Positions 35,962 through 45,079 are shown, counted from the first letter of the stretch. The stretch: DNA of 64,000 nt from Acidiluteibacter sp963716125 (GCA_963716125.1 OY970294.1:3162001-3226000), one strand, 5' to 3'. A program made the numbers and translations. Notes: generated by a model from the letters alone, not told the origin.

Positions 35962-36617
35962 CTAAATCTCAGCGATTAAATCTACGCCGCCTTTAACCTT
36001 TTGACCTAACTCTACATTTATTTTAGCTCCTAACGGTAAAATAACATCCACTCTTGAACCAAATTTAATAAACCCACATTCAGAGCCTTGAGAAACGTCC
36101 TCTCCCTCCTTGCCATAAAATACAATTCGTTTTGCTAATGCGCCAGCAATTTGTCTAAACAATATTTTTCTACCTTTATCGTCTTCTACTACTGCAGTAG
36201 TTCTTTCATTTTCTGTAGATGATTTTGGATGCCAAGCCACCAAAAATTTCCAGGATGGTATTTATAATATTTCAATTTTCCACCAATCGGATATCTGTTA
36301 TTGTGCACATTCAAAGGGGACATAAAGATGGACAATTGAATTCTTTTTTCATTCAAATACTCTGTTTCCTCAATTTCTTCAATCACTACCACTTTTCCAT
36401 CGCAAGGGGCAACCACTTTATTCTCATCGGTAGAAATAACACGTGAAGGACTTCTAAAAAACTGCAAGACAATTACAATTAAAAACAGAGAAATCGCATA
36501 AACCAAGTATCGAAGGAAAGCGTACTCATTAAAAAAATAATATGCAACGACATTTAAAATGGTTACAACAATTAATGTCAAAATTATGGTAGGATATCCT
36601 TCTTTATGTATCGTCAT
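35962..36617 (-). pseudogene. psd: Phosphatidylserine decarboxylase, single-base frame break
   Basis: Psd makes phosphatidylethanolamine. The N-terminal frame (from 36617) has two membrane helices (about 9-28 and 34-52), FFRSPSR, VVAPCDGKVVVIEEIEE and SIFMSPLNVHNNRYPIGGKLKYYKYHPG, then goes out of frame. The right frame resumes with LVAWHPKSSTENERTT and ends with the autocleavage region ECGFIKFGSRVDVILP, whose FGS serine becomes the pyruvoyl group. The break is in the A/T run at 36242-36249; the gene is one base short of 219 codons, the normal size for the short Psd type. The two halves are otherwise perfectly conserved, so a missed base is likely. cdsA, the preceding step in the pathway, lies 40 bases upstream. 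Confidence 0.88.
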
Positions 36618-36656
36618 AGTGTAAAATTGATTGGCTTCAAATATAATTAAAGCAAT

Positions 36657-37486
36657 CTAAAAAGTAAAAATAAATCTCAAGTAAGTATAAACTACAGGAG
36701 CAGCAATAAAAATTCCATCAAAACGGTCTAAAATGCCTCCGTGTCCAGGCAATAACTTTCCTGAATCTTTGATTCCCAAGCTTCTTTTAAACATGGATTC
36801 TACTAAATCGCCTAAAGAACCAAAAACAACTACTAATAAAGCAACTATCATCCAATTAAATAAAGACAAGTCAGGAAACAATTGCGCATTTAAATACCCT
36901 ACTCCCAAACCTAAAATGGCTCCACCAAAAGAACCTTCCCATGTTTTTTTAGGAGAAATTCGTTCGAATAATTTGTGCTTCCCGAATTTGCGACCCACCA
37001 AATAAGCTCCAGTATCATTGGCCAAAGTAAAAAGAAGAATCCCAAAACAATTTGATAATTATAAGCCCCACCAAACTGATTGTTATTGATGAATGACAGT
37101 TCATATAACAAAGTCATAGGTAATGCTACATAAATCATTCCCAATAAGGTATACGAAATATTAGCAATAGGATTTTTATGATTGAGGAATAACTCTCTAA
37201 GAAATATAAAAAAAGTAAAAGGAATCAATAAATAAAGAGCGATAGGTTTTAAATTGGCTTGATCTATAAAAACAGTAATCGAAAAGTAGACCAAAGAACT
37301 TATTATTCCTGTTCTTTTTTGTGGAATTACATCACTCTCCTTAAAAAAATTATAAAACTCTCTTGTACCTAAAAGGATAATAAAAAAGAATAAAATGGCG
37401 GATGCAAATTCACTTAAAATAATTGCTCCCAAAAGAACAATTACAAAAATGATACTTGTTAGTACACGTTCTTTAAAATTATTCAA
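36657..37486 (-). pseudogene. cdsA: Phosphatidate cytidylyltransferase, single-base frame break
   Basis: CdsA makes CDP-diacylglycerol, the precursor of the phospholipids. The first frame (from 37486) encodes several membrane helices up to GFFFLLW, where it goes wrong. The correct frame continues TLANDTGAYLVGRKFGKHKLFERISPKKTWEGSFGGAILG, the CTP-binding and catalytic core, and ends with the CDS signature SLGDLVESMFKRSLGIKDSGKLLPGHGGILDRFDG. One T is missing on the sense strand from the run complementary to 37029-37033; the total is one base short of 277 codons. Apart from that the gene looks under selection. It overlaps the DUF2007 gene upstream by 8 bases and lies before psd, forming a phospholipid operon. 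Confidence 0.9.
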
Positions 37487-37697
37487 AACTATTGGTTTCG
37501 ATTAAATGTTTCGCTTTTACAACATCTTCTTTCCTAACATAAAGCTCTACTTCTCCATTGGTTAAATGTAGATGCATCGAATCAGTTTTATCCATCAGTA
37601 TTGCTTTTATAGAATTGTCTTCTAAAATGTTTTTATACATTTCAACAACAAAACTTTGTGCAGTACTGAATATGATTACCCAATCCTCTTCCATCAA
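37479..37697 (-). CDS. DUF2007 small protein
   Basis: This 72-residue protein matches the DUF2007 'putative signal transducing protein' family: VIIFSTAQSFVVEMYKNILEDNSIKAILMDKTDSMHL, VELYVRKEDVVKAKHLIETNSFE, with the usual beta-alpha-beta pattern like that of ACT or PII-type folds. It is placed between ftsH (7 bases upstream) and cdsA (8-base overlap), the standard order in many Bacteroidota. A role in sensing or proteolysis of lipid enzymes is only a guess from context. Confidence 0.85.
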   Translation of the reverse strand: MMEEDWVIIFSTAQSFVVEMYKNILEDNSIKAILMDKTDSMHLHLTNGEVELYVRKEDVVKAKHLIETNSFE

Positions 37698-37704
37698 AAA
37701 AGGA

Positions 37705-39786
37705 TTAGTTCTTATCTTGATTAGAAACCTCTTCTTCTAACTCTTCCTTAGAATCTGTCCCTTCAGGTAATTTCTTTGTATCTTCTTCTAGTTTAGATGC
37801 CAATAAATCATCTTGATCAGATTTATTTTGCTCCAAAAGTTTCTTCTCTTCTCTTTCTTCATCAAATTCAGCCGGTCTTTTGCCAAAGATTTTTTCTACA
37901 TCTTCTTTAAAAATAACTTCTTTATCTAAAAGTAAATGAGCCAACTCTGTTAAATGATCCTTATGTTGCATTAAAATCCCTTTCGTACGCACATAAGCAG
38001 CTTCAATTAGCTTACTCACTTCTTCATCAATTGTCTGACCAGTTTTTTCACTGTAAGGCTTATTGAAATTATATTCATTTTGACCAGTTGAGTCATAAAA
38101 ACTAATATTTCCTACTTTTTCATTTAAACCATAAATAGAAACCATAGCATAAGCTTGCTTAGTGATTTTTTCTAAATCACTCAAAGCTCCAGTAGATATT
38201 TCTCCGAAAATAATCTCTTCTGCAGCCCTTCCACCTAATGCCGCACACATTTCATCCATCAATTGGTCTGTGGTAGTAATTTGACGCTCTTCAGGCAAAT
38301 ACCAAGCAGCACCTAGAGATCTACCTCGAGGTACAATAGTCACTTTTACCAATGGTGAAGCATGTTTAACCAACCAACTCACTGCAGCGTGACCTGCTTC
38401 ATGAAAAGCAATCACTCTTTTTTCTCCGCTTGTTATAATTTTATTCTTTTTCTCCAATCCACCAATCACTCTATCAATAGCATCTAAGAAATCTTGATGA
38501 CCGATAAATTTCTTATCTTTTCTAGCAGCTATCAAAGCAGCTTCATTACAGATATTGGCAATATCGGCTCCTGAGAAACCAGGAGTCTGTTTAGATAAAA
38601 AATTAGTATCTACAGTAGTATCAATTTTCAAAGGCTTCACATGTACCTTGAAAATTTGCTTTCTTTCCGTTAAATCAGGTAAATCAACCGTGATTTGCCT
38701 ATCAAATCTACCTGGACGCAATAATGCTCTATCTAAAATTTCAGCTCTGTTGGTAGCACCCAAAATAATGATTCCAGAATTAGATCCAAAACCATCCATT
38801 TCTGTCAATAATTGATTCAATGTATTTTCTCTTTCGTCATTAGACCCTTGAGAAGTTCCTTTTCCTCTAGCTCTTCCTATCGCATCTATTTCATCGATAA
38901 AAATAATTGCTGGTGCTTTTTCTTTTGCTTGTTTAAATAAATCTCTTACTCTCGAAGCTCCTACTCCTACAAACATTTCAACAAAATCAGAACCAGACAA
39001 GCTAAAGAAGGGCACTTGTGCTTCTCCCGCAACAGCCTTAGCCAAAAGAGTTTTACCTGTTCCAGGAGGTCCAACTAGTAATGCTCCTTTTGGAATTTTA
39101 GCACCTAACTCCGTATATTTTTTCGGATGCTTTAAAAATTCTACAATTTCTTGGATTTCTACTTTTGCTTCATCCAATCCGGCTACATCATCAAAAGAAA
39201 CTTTTACATTTTTTGCCTTGTCAAAAAGAGTTGCCTTAGATTTACCAATGTTAAATAATTGACCACCAGGGCCACCTCCACCACCAGACATTCTACGCAT
39301 AATAAAAATCCAAAGTCCAATCATAATTGCAATAGGAAGCACCCAACTTATTATTTCGCCAGTCCAATTTTTTCTTTGATCATACTCAGGATTTACTCTA
39401 GCTTGTTCAGGCAAATCTTCCTGAACTCTTGTTAAATCTCTACTAAATTGATCAACAGAACCAATAGATAAGTAGAATTGTGGATCGCTAGAAGAACCAA
39501 AAGAACCAGGCTTTATATCTTTGTACTTATCTTGTTTTAAGGCATCTGGAGTAAGAAATATCTCAACTTTCAACTCATTGTTTACTACAATCAATCTACT
39601 AATTTCCTTTTCTTTCAACATTTCATTTACGAAACGCTCCCAAGTTACTTTCTTAGCTCCTGAACTATAATTCAATAAATTCAAAGCTATTAGTAACACA
39701 CCAACAGTTACATATATCCAATAAAAATTGAACTGCTTCTTGGGTTGCTTACCATTATTTGGGGTACTATTTTTATTCTCTTTCAT
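37705..39786 (-). CDS. ftsH: ATP-dependent zinc metalloprotease FtsH
   Basis: FtsH is the membrane-bound AAA+ protease that degrades misfolded membrane and regulatory proteins. The 693 residues contain TM1 (about 21-40), a periplasmic domain, TM2 (about 144-164), a glycine-rich linker (GGGGGPGGQ), Walker A GPPGTGKT (239-246), Walker B IIFIDEIDAIGR, the SRH region ATNRAEILDRALLRPGRFDR, and the zinc site HEAGH at 462-466 with the third ligand in the later EKITKQAY region. An acidic C-terminal tail follows. The order rsfS-ftsH-DUF2007-cdsA-psd is one strand and probably one operon. Confidence 0.97.
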   Translation of the reverse strand: MKENKNSTPNNGKQPKKQFNFYWIYVTVGVLLIALNLLNYSSGAKKVTWERFVNEMLKEKEISRLIVVNNELKVEIFLTPDALKQDKYKDIKPGSFGSSSDPQFYLSIGSVDQFSRDLTRVQEDLPEQARVNPEYDQRKNWTGEIISWVLPIAIMIGLWIFIMRRMSGGGGGPGGQLFNIGKSKATLFDKAKNVKVSFDDVAGLDEAKVEIQEIVEFLKHPKKYTELGAKIPKGALLVGPPGTGKTLLAKAVAGEAQVPFFSLSGSDFVEMFVGVGASRVRDLFKQAKEKAPAIIFIDEIDAIGRARGKGTSQGSNDERENTLNQLLTEMDGFGSNSGIIILGATNRAEILDRALLRPGRFDRQITVDLPDLTERKQIFKVHVKPLKIDTTVDTNFLSKQTPGFSGADIANICNEAALIAARKDKKFIGHQDFLDAIDRVIGGLEKKNKIITSGEKRVIAFHEAGHAAVSWLVKHASPLVKVTIVPRGRSLGAAWYLPEERQITTTDQLMDEMCAALGGRAAEEIIFGEISTGALSDLEKITKQAYAMVSIYGLNEKVGNISFYDSTGQNEYNFNKPYSEKTGQTIDEEVSKLIEAAYVRTKGILMQHKDHLTELAHLLLDKEVIFKEDVEKIFGKRPAEFDEEREEKKLLEQNKSDQDDLLASKLEEDTKKLPEGTDSKEELEEEVSNQDKN

Positions 39787-39849
39787 CTCTTGTCTTCCGG
39801 GATTATTTTTTGATTTTATCTACTTTTCTGTAACAATAGAAAAGTTAAA

Positions 39850-40221
39850 TTAGTTCTCAATATGACTTATTTCGGCATCAGCCCACAAACCTTCAATATT
39901 GAAAAACTCTCTAGTTTCTTTCTGGAAAATATGCACCACCACATTAACGTAGTCCATCAAAATCCATTCGGCATTGGTAGTTCCTTCCACATGCCAAGGT
40001 TTTTCACCCATTGCTTTTCTCACTTCTTCCTCTACAGAATCTTTGATTGCATTTACTTGGGTATTAGATGTTCCATCGCAGATTACGAAATAATCTGTAA
40101 CAGATGCATCAATATTTTTAAGGTTTAGACAAGCAATATTATCACCTTTCTTCTCTTGTATTGCTTTTATGATATTCTTGGTTAAAACTTCTGAATCTCC
40201 TTCGATTTTTTTCTTCGCCAT
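39850..40221 (-). CDS. rsfS: Ribosomal silencing factor RsfS (YbeB/Iojap family)
   Basis: RsfS binds uL14 on the large ribosomal subunit and blocks subunit joining when nutrients are low. The 123-residue length and motifs fit: KIIKAIQEKKGDNIACLNLKNIDASVTDYFVICDGTSNTQVNAIKDSVEEEV, then KPWHVEGTTNAEWILMDYVNVVVHIFQKETREFFNIEGLWADAE (the W-E-G-x-x and D-Y-x-x-x-V-V-H-x-F signatures). It is the first gene of the ftsH operon and diverges from birA, an order common in Bacteroidota. Confidence 0.95.
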   Translation of the reverse strand: MAKKKIEGDSEVLTKNIIKAIQEKKGDNIACLNLKNIDASVTDYFVICDGTSNTQVNAIKDSVEEEVRKAMGEKPWHVEGTTNAEWILMDYVNVVVHIFQKETREFFNIEGLWADAEISHIEN

Positions 40222-40243
40222 TTAATATTTTCAATTTATAGTG

Positions 40244-40251
40244 CAAAAGTA
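40244..40251 (-). promoter_or_regulatory. Possible -7 box of the rsfS-ftsH operon
   Basis: On the minus strand TACTTTTG fits TAnnTTTG, 22 bases before the rsfS ATG. No clear TTTG is present at the -33 distance. Confidence 0.4.
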
Positions 40252-40304
40252 ACGAAATTTAGTATAGAAACGCTTAATATTGCTTCATTCAAATCCTTTG
40301 TTTT

Positions 40305-41060
40305 ATGATAGATACACAATTTATTGGGAGGCAACTCATAGAAATTGATGAAGTTGATTCTACAAACCTATTTGCGCAAGACTTGTTAAAAAATCAAAAA
40401 GTGGCTGAAGGCACAGTTATTAACGCAAAAATTCAATCAAAAGGAAGAGGACAAATGGGTACGCAGTGGTTTTCTGAAGCGAATGCGAATTTAACTTTTA
40501 GTATTGTTCTTTATCCCACCTTTCTCAGTATTGAAAAGCAATTTTATTTGAGTAAAATAACGGCTTTAGGAATTATAGATGCCATCAACACATTGGCCAT
40601 TTTTGATGTAAAAATAAAGTGGCCGAATGATATTTATCTAAAACAACAAAAAGTTTGTGGTATATTGATTGAAAATTCAATTCGATACAGTAAAATAGAA
40701 AATTCAATACTTGGGATTGGTATCAATATCAATCAAACTAACTTCAATACACTTTCTAATTCAGCCACTTCTCTATTCGTTGAATCAGGAAAAATACAAG
40801 ATAAAAAACTCATTTTAAACCGTGTGCTAGAACAAATCGAGAACTGGTATTTGAAATTAAGAGAAGAAAAATGGGAAGAAATTGATGCTTGTTATCTCAA
40901 ACATTTATTGAACTATCAACTTTGGGCTGATTATGACATTAAAGGCGTGGTAAAATCTGCTAAAATAATAGAAATTAAAAACTCGGGAAGCTTAGTCCTA
41001 GAATTTCAAAATACAAATGTTCAAGAATTTGGAATGAAAGAAATTAAATTTATAATTTAA
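40305..41060 (+). CDS. birA: Biotin--[acetyl-CoA-carboxylase] ligase
   Basis: BirA activates biotin with ATP and attaches it to carboxylase carrier proteins. The 251 residues contain the biotin-binding DSTNLFAQDLL, the adenylate loop SKGRGQMGTQWFSEANANLTFSIVL (GRGQMGTQW at 47-55), the catalytic-lysine region KWPNDIYLKQQKVCGILIE (from 105) and GIGININQTNF. There is no N-terminal helix-turn-helix, so this is the non-regulatory type. The C-terminal about 50 residues are a weak SH3-like end. The 3' end overlaps the convergent SRPBCC gene by 11 bases. Confidence 0.95.
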   Translation: MIDTQFIGRQLIEIDEVDSTNLFAQDLLKNQKVAEGTVINAKIQSKGRGQMGTQWFSEANANLTFSIVLYPTFLSIEKQFYLSKITALGIIDAINTLAIFDVKIKWPNDIYLKQQKVCGILIENSIRYSKIENSILGIGININQTNFNTLSNSATSLFVESGKIQDKKLILNRVLEQIENWYLKLREEKWEEIDACYLKHLLNYQLWADYDIKGVVKSAKIIEIKNSGSLVLEFQNTNVQEFGMKEIKFII

Positions 41061-41451
41061 TCTCACCTACCTTATCCGTTAACATATTAAAGAAATTACT
41101 CAATGGTTTTTCAATCATCATTTTCATAAATGGATTTACTTCTCCGTCAAAAACCATCTGCGCTTCTGCAGTTGTAGCATCTTTCTCTTCAATTAAAATA
41201 TTCAAATTAAACTTAAAAGGAGTTTTACCAAAAGACTCTATATTAATCTCATTATTAGGCTTTCTATCTATTACTTTTAAACCAATTGTAGCCATTCCTT
41301 TTATACCAAATTCACAACTATCTGTATCTGAAGTCCAATTCTCAATTCTATCTTCAGGCATCAATGCTTGAAGATTATTTAAATCCGCTAAAAAAGTATA
41401 AACCTTTTCTTGACTATTATTGGTACTTACTTTATTCGTTTCTATTTTCAT
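41050..41451 (-). CDS. SRPBCC-family lipid/ligand-binding-like protein
   Basis: This 133-residue protein fits the START/SRPBCC fold: strand-helix start ETNKVSTNNSQEKVYTFLADLNNLQALMPEDRIENW, a run of strands with EFGIKGMATIGLKVIDRKPNNEINIES, and a long C-terminal helix PFMKMMIEKPLSNFFNMLTDKVGEIKL. The Bacteroidota group next to pyrE has no known function. The gene starts 6 bases after pyrE on the same strand, so the two are probably co-transcribed. Confidence 0.82.
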   Translation of the reverse strand: MKIETNKVSTNNSQEKVYTFLADLNNLQALMPEDRIENWTSDTDSCEFGIKGMATIGLKVIDRKPNNEINIESFGKTPFKFNLNILIEEKDATTAEAQMVFDGEVNPFMKMMIEKPLSNFFNMLTDKVGEIKL

Positions 41452-41457
41452 ATCTCC

Positions 41458-42099
41458 TTATTGTTTCCATTGTGATGGATTAAAACGCCAATCTTTAAGG
41501 CTTTTCACTTCATCCTCTTTTATATAATTTGATTTTAAAGCTACTTCTAATAAGTTTTCATAATCTGTTAAAGTAACTAAAGGACAATCGTATTGCTTAA
41601 AGTTTTCTTTCGCCACATCAAATCCATAAGTAAAAATAGCAGCCATACCTATCACTTCAGCTCCAGTTGCTCTTAAAGCTTCAACTGCATTTAAACTACT
41701 CATTCCAGTTGAAATTAAATCTTCTATCACAATCACTTTTTGTCCTTTCTCAATCACACCTTCAACCTGATTTTGAAGCCCATGCCCTTTTGATGATGAA
41801 CGTACATAAACCATTGGCAATTCTAATTGCTGTGCAATTAATGCAGCAGGAGCTATTCCTCCAGTAGCTACACCGGCAATAATATCAGGTGCGCCAAAGT
41901 GTTCATTTATTTGCGCTACAAATTGCTGACGAATATAAGTTCGAATAGGCGGATAAGACAATGTTTTTCTGTTGTCACAATAAATCGGTGATTTCCAACC
42001 TGAAGCCCAACTAAAAGGTTCTGTTGTATTTAATTTAATAGCTTTGATTTGTAAAAGAAATTCTGCTACCTTTAGGGCTGTATCATTCATCGTATTCAT
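41458..42099 (-). CDS. pyrE: Orotate phosphoribosyltransferase
   Basis: PyrE joins orotate to PRPP in de novo pyrimidine synthesis. The 213-residue frame starts MNTMNDTALKVAEFLLQIKAIK; Met4 is an equally possible start. PFSWASGWKSPIYCDNRKTLSYP, the dimer/substrate loop VRSSSKGHGLQNQVEG and the PRPP motif VIVIEDLISTGMS (122-134) are all typical. The 5' end lies head-to-head with, and touches, the NUDIX gene: the two first start codons overlap, so each promoter must lie within or very close to the other gene's coding sequence unless one of the later starts is used. Confidence 0.94.
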   Translation of the reverse strand: MNTMNDTALKVAEFLLQIKAIKLNTTEPFSWASGWKSPIYCDNRKTLSYPPIRTYIRQQFVAQINEHFGAPDIIAGVATGGIAPAALIAQQLELPMVYVRSSSKGHGLQNQVEGVIEKGQKVIVIEDLISTGMSSLNAVEALRATGAEVIGMAAIFTYGFDVAKENFKQYDCPLVTLTDYENLLEVALKSNYIKEDEVKSLKDWRFNPSQWKQ

Positions 42100-42712
42100 G
42101 CAGCAAATGTATCAAGTTTTTATTTATCAATCCTCCATAACTTTTCAACATCCAACTGATTTGAAAAATCAGAAAAAGGATAGGATTTATGTGCAAACTG
42201 CACAGGTAGCTGAAGTAATAAAAATCATTGATTGGCTAAGAATTCAAGATTTTAAAGTCCACATCATATTCATGGTGGACGATTTAGATACTTTTTGGCA
42301 AAAATTTCAAGATCAATTTACAATAGTAAAAGCTGCAGGAGGAATAGTAGAGAATGGAAATGCAGAAACGCTATTTATTTTTAGAAACGGAAAATGGGAT
42401 TTACCCAAAGGAAAAGTGGAAAAGAATGAAGAAGTTGAAAAGGCTGCAATTCGAGAGGTAGAAGAAGAATGTGGGATTCAAGATTTAAAAATAATTAATA
42501 AATTACCAACAACTTATCATATTTATTGGCAAGATGAAATTCGAATCTTAAAACCCACTTTTTGGTATAAAATGTATAGCGGTTTCGAAGGACAATTAAT
42601 TCCGCAAACAGAAGAAGGTATTGAAAAAGTAGAATGGTTAAAAAAAGATGATTATGAAAAAGTTTACGACAATACTTTTGCGTCTATTGAAGCACTAATC
42701 AAAGCTATTTAA
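42098..42712 (+). CDS. NUDIX hydrolase
   Basis: The start is placed at ATG 42098 (or 42107, MYQVFIYQSS); an earlier TTG at 42044 lies well inside pyrE. The 204-residue protein has an N-terminal part of about 75 residues (FMVDDLDTFWQKFQDQFTIVKAAGGIVEN) and a NUDIX domain with the box G105-KVEKNEEVEKAAIREVEEECGI-127, matching Gx5Ex7REVxEEExGI. This architecture is common in Bacteroidota beside pyrE. The substrate, a nucleoside diphosphate derivative of some kind, cannot be told. It converges with the TlpA-like gene, overlapping it by 8 bases. Confidence 0.9.
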   Translation: MQQMYQVFIYQSSITFQHPTDLKNQKKDRIYVQTAQVAEVIKIIDWLRIQDFKVHIIFMVDDLDTFWQKFQDQFTIVKAAGGIVENGNAETLFIFRNGKWDLPKGKVEKNEEVEKAAIREVEEECGIQDLKIINKLPTTYHIYWQDEIRILKPTFWYKMYSGFEGQLIPQTEEGIEKVEWLKKDDYEKVYDNTFASIEALIKAI

Positions 42713-44072
42713 ACAGGTTAAATAAATAATCTCCCGCATCTTGTGGGCTTGGAGCCATATTGTTTTCTATTTTCCCTTCAGGATTAATAAGCAAATAAGT
42801 AGGAACCGTTTTTATTTGATATTTTTCTTTTACTTCATAATCATTTCCATAATGCAAATTAGTCCAATTATAGCCATATTGCTTACTCAATCTTAAGAAA
42901 ATGGCTTTATCATCATCTAAATTTATACTTACAAAAGCCATCTTATCACCCAATCGATTATTCAAATTTTTGATAACCTGCATTTCTTTTACGGATGGTA
43001 AGGACCAAGATGCCCAAAAATTGAGGTATATATATTTCCCTTTAAAATCTTTTAATTGAACCAACTCATCTTTTTGATTGTACATTTTAAAATTAGGAGC
43101 ATCAGCTTCTTTTCCATAATAACTGAGCTTTTCCAAAATGTTTTTTGCAATTATTCTATTTTCTTGATTGCTAGCTTTTGTGCTCAGCATTCCCAATATT
43201 TTTTTACTACTCTCTTTATTCACAATTTGATCAAAGAAAACAGCATACAATCCATTCATTAAAAATAACTCTGCATAAGCTCTGTTTTCAATTGCTATAT
43301 TTTTTTCAATCAAATTCAATGTTTTATCCAAATCATATTTGATTGTCATCTCTTTCAAAAGCTCAGCGCCTTTGCTTCCAATTACCATTTTCTTAAAATT
43401 ATTCGCATAATATTGCTGAAAGAAAAAAATGTATTCCTTATTTGCGTAAGCTATGGGTTTGCTTTGTAGGTAATTAGTTTTCAGTTCCTTTTTTCCGAAA
43501 TTGGCGGCATCTTTTAAACTCGCACAACTATACGTTACATAAGTTTTAACAAATTCATTTTGATTGTAATAAGAATTAGAAGCTACCTTATTACAAAACT
43601 GATTAATTTCTTCAACGGCTGATCCTTGAGCGATGTAAACAGCATTCTTTTCAAAAAAATTAGAATAATCATCATTAAAACTTCTCAAAATTTGATTTAT
43701 ATCCTCTTTTTGAGGGAAACTAAAATTAAGACTCAATACTTTATCATAAATTTTACCTCTGTTTAATTCATCACTATATGATAAACCAATATTATAAACC
43801 GCACCATTTTCAACATAAAAGGTGGTAGATTTATCTTCAATAGAAATTATAATTTGTTGCACTTCCTCAATCTGAATATTAAAACTAAATCGACCATCAT
43901 TAATTTTTGAAACCGCAAGCTTTTGCTCACTTTGGGTGATGTAATCTTCAATAGTTGTTAATCGTATAAATTTCCCTTCAAAGCCTGAAACTACTCCTTG
44001 AATAAGAGTTTCTTTGGCAAAGATTTGACTTATTACACAAAAGCTAAAAAATAGAACAAGGAATTTTTTCAT
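42705..44072 (-). CDS. TlpA-like thioredoxin-fold protein lacking the CxxC cysteines
   Basis: The 455-residue protein has a signal peptide (MKKFLVLFFSFCVISQIFAKE), an N-terminal DUF4369-like beta region (IQGVVSGFEGKFIRLTTIEDYITQSEQKLAVSKINDGRFSFNI), a helical middle, and a C-terminal TlpA/ResA thioredoxin domain (APNFKMYNQKDELVQLKDFKGKYIYLNFWASW, later VPTYLLINPEGKIENNM). Where the redox CxxC should follow WASW, residues 356-360 read WSLPS: both cysteines are serine. The cis-proline VPT is kept. It is therefore probably not a thiol oxidoreductase; a binding or chaperone role is possible. It lies 10 bases upstream of coaD. Confidence 0.85.
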   Translation of the reverse strand: MKKFLVLFFSFCVISQIFAKETLIQGVVSGFEGKFIRLTTIEDYITQSEQKLAVSKINDGRFSFNIQIEEVQQIIISIEDKSTTFYVENGAVYNIGLSYSDELNRGKIYDKVLSLNFSFPQKEDINQILRSFNDDYSNFFEKNAVYIAQGSAVEEINQFCNKVASNSYYNQNEFVKTYVTYSCASLKDAANFGKKELKTNYLQSKPIAYANKEYIFFFQQYYANNFKKMVIGSKGAELLKEMTIKYDLDKTLNLIEKNIAIENRAYAELFLMNGLYAVFFDQIVNKESSKKILGMLSTKASNQENRIIAKNILEKLSYYGKEADAPNFKMYNQKDELVQLKDFKGKYIYLNFWASWSLPSVKEMQVIKNLNNRLGDKMAFVSINLDDDKAIFLRLSKQYGYNWTNLHYGNDYEVKEKYQIKTVPTYLLINPEGKIENNMAPSPQDAGDYLFNLFK

Positions 44073-44081
44073 TTACAATTT

Positions 44082-44534
44082 TTATAATTCAAAAGGTAAA
44101 AACTGATTGGCATTACCACCATTTCGAATTATATCACGCACAATTGATGAATTTATTGCCGCTAAAGCAGGATCAGTGATTAAAAAAAAGCTTTCGATAT
44201 CTGATTCCATCTCTTTATTCATTTGAGCGATTGATTTTTCATACTCAAAATCGTTCGTATTTCTTAATCCTCTTAAAATAAAATTGGCGTTGTGCTCTTT
44301 ACAAAAATCAACAGTAAGCCCATTGTAATCAATTATTTCTATTTTAGAATTATCTCCGAAAATACCTTCGATAAAATCTTTTCGCTCATTGAGCATAAAC
44401 ATACCTGACGGCTTACTACTATTGAAGCCAATAGCAATAATAATTTTATCGAATAAAGGCAATGCTCTATTAATCAAATCAACATGACCAAGAGTAATAG
44501 GATCAAAAGAGCCTGGGAAAACAGCTATTTTCAT
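44082..44534 (-). CDS. coaD: Pantetheine-phosphate adenylyltransferase
   Basis: CoaD makes dephospho-CoA from ATP and 4'-phosphopantetheine. At 150 residues it is slightly short but complete. The ATP-binding PGSFDPITLGH (6-16), the loop NSSKPSGMFMLNERKDFIEGIF, the substrate strand ILRGLRNTNDFEYEKSIAQMNKEM and the late ISSS-type motif AAINSSIVRDIIRNGG are all present. rsmD lies 5 bases upstream, the usual pairing. Confidence 0.96.
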   Translation of the reverse strand: MKIAVFPGSFDPITLGHVDLINRALPLFDKIIIAIGFNSSKPSGMFMLNERKDFIEGIFGDNSKIEIIDYNGLTVDFCKEHNANFILRGLRNTNDFEYEKSIAQMNKEMESDIESFFLITDPALAAINSSIVRDIIRNGGNANQFLPFEL

Positions 44535-44539
44535 AATGT

Positions 44540-45079
44540 CTATTTTTCTAATTGAAAAAAACTAAAATTTACATGTCCAAATTTACGATTCAATACGAGA
44601 TTAGGATGATTTTCAAATTTTATCTCTTTAGGATGCTCTAAAATTAAATAGCCATTTTCGTTTAAAAGTCCGTTCTCTAAAATCATATCAGGAATTTTCT
44701 CTGTATTCTCTAAACCAAATGGTGGATCTGCGAAAATGATATCAAATTTTCCAATTTCTTTTTTAATCATTTTAAAAACATCCATGTGAATGGTTCTTAT
44801 TTGATCAAAATCTAACTCCTCAGCTGTTCTTTTTATAAATGCGATACAATTTTTATCAGCATCAATTGCAGTGATTGACTTTGCCTCTCTTGATGCAAAT
44901 TCATAAGAGATATTTCCTGTTCCGGCAAATAAGTCTAATACATCTACTCGATCTAAATCAATACGATTGTTTAAAATATTAAACAATCCTTCTTTTGCAA
45001 AATCAGTTGTTGGCCGCACCGGTAAATTTTGCGGTGCATGTATTTTCTTCCCTCTAAAATTTCCGCTAATTATACGCAC
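44540..45079 (-). CDS. rsmD: 16S rRNA (guanine966-N2)-methyltransferase
   Basis: RsmD methylates G966 of 16S rRNA with S-adenosylmethionine. The 179 residues show the family start MRIISGNFRGKKIHAPQNLPVRPTTDFAKEGLFNIL, the SAM loop VLDLFAGTGNISYE (47-60), the acidic AIDADKNCI, and the catalytic DPPFG at 118-122. It overlaps the DUF3822 gene by 10 bases and is followed by coaD. Confidence 0.95.
   Translation of the reverse strand: MRIISGNFRGKKIHAPQNLPVRPTTDFAKEGLFNILNNRIDLDRVDVLDLFAGTGNISYEFASREAKSITAIDADKNCIAFIKRTAEELDFDQIRTIHMDVFKMIKKEIGKFDIIFADPPFGLENTEKIPDMILENGLLNENGYLILEHPKEIKFENHPNLVLNRKFGHVNFSFFQLEK

Noticed and set aside
36242..36249. Programmed frameshifting in psd
   Set aside because: The run is short, no partial product makes sense (the first half lacks the active site), and the neighbouring cdsA has the same kind of defect.
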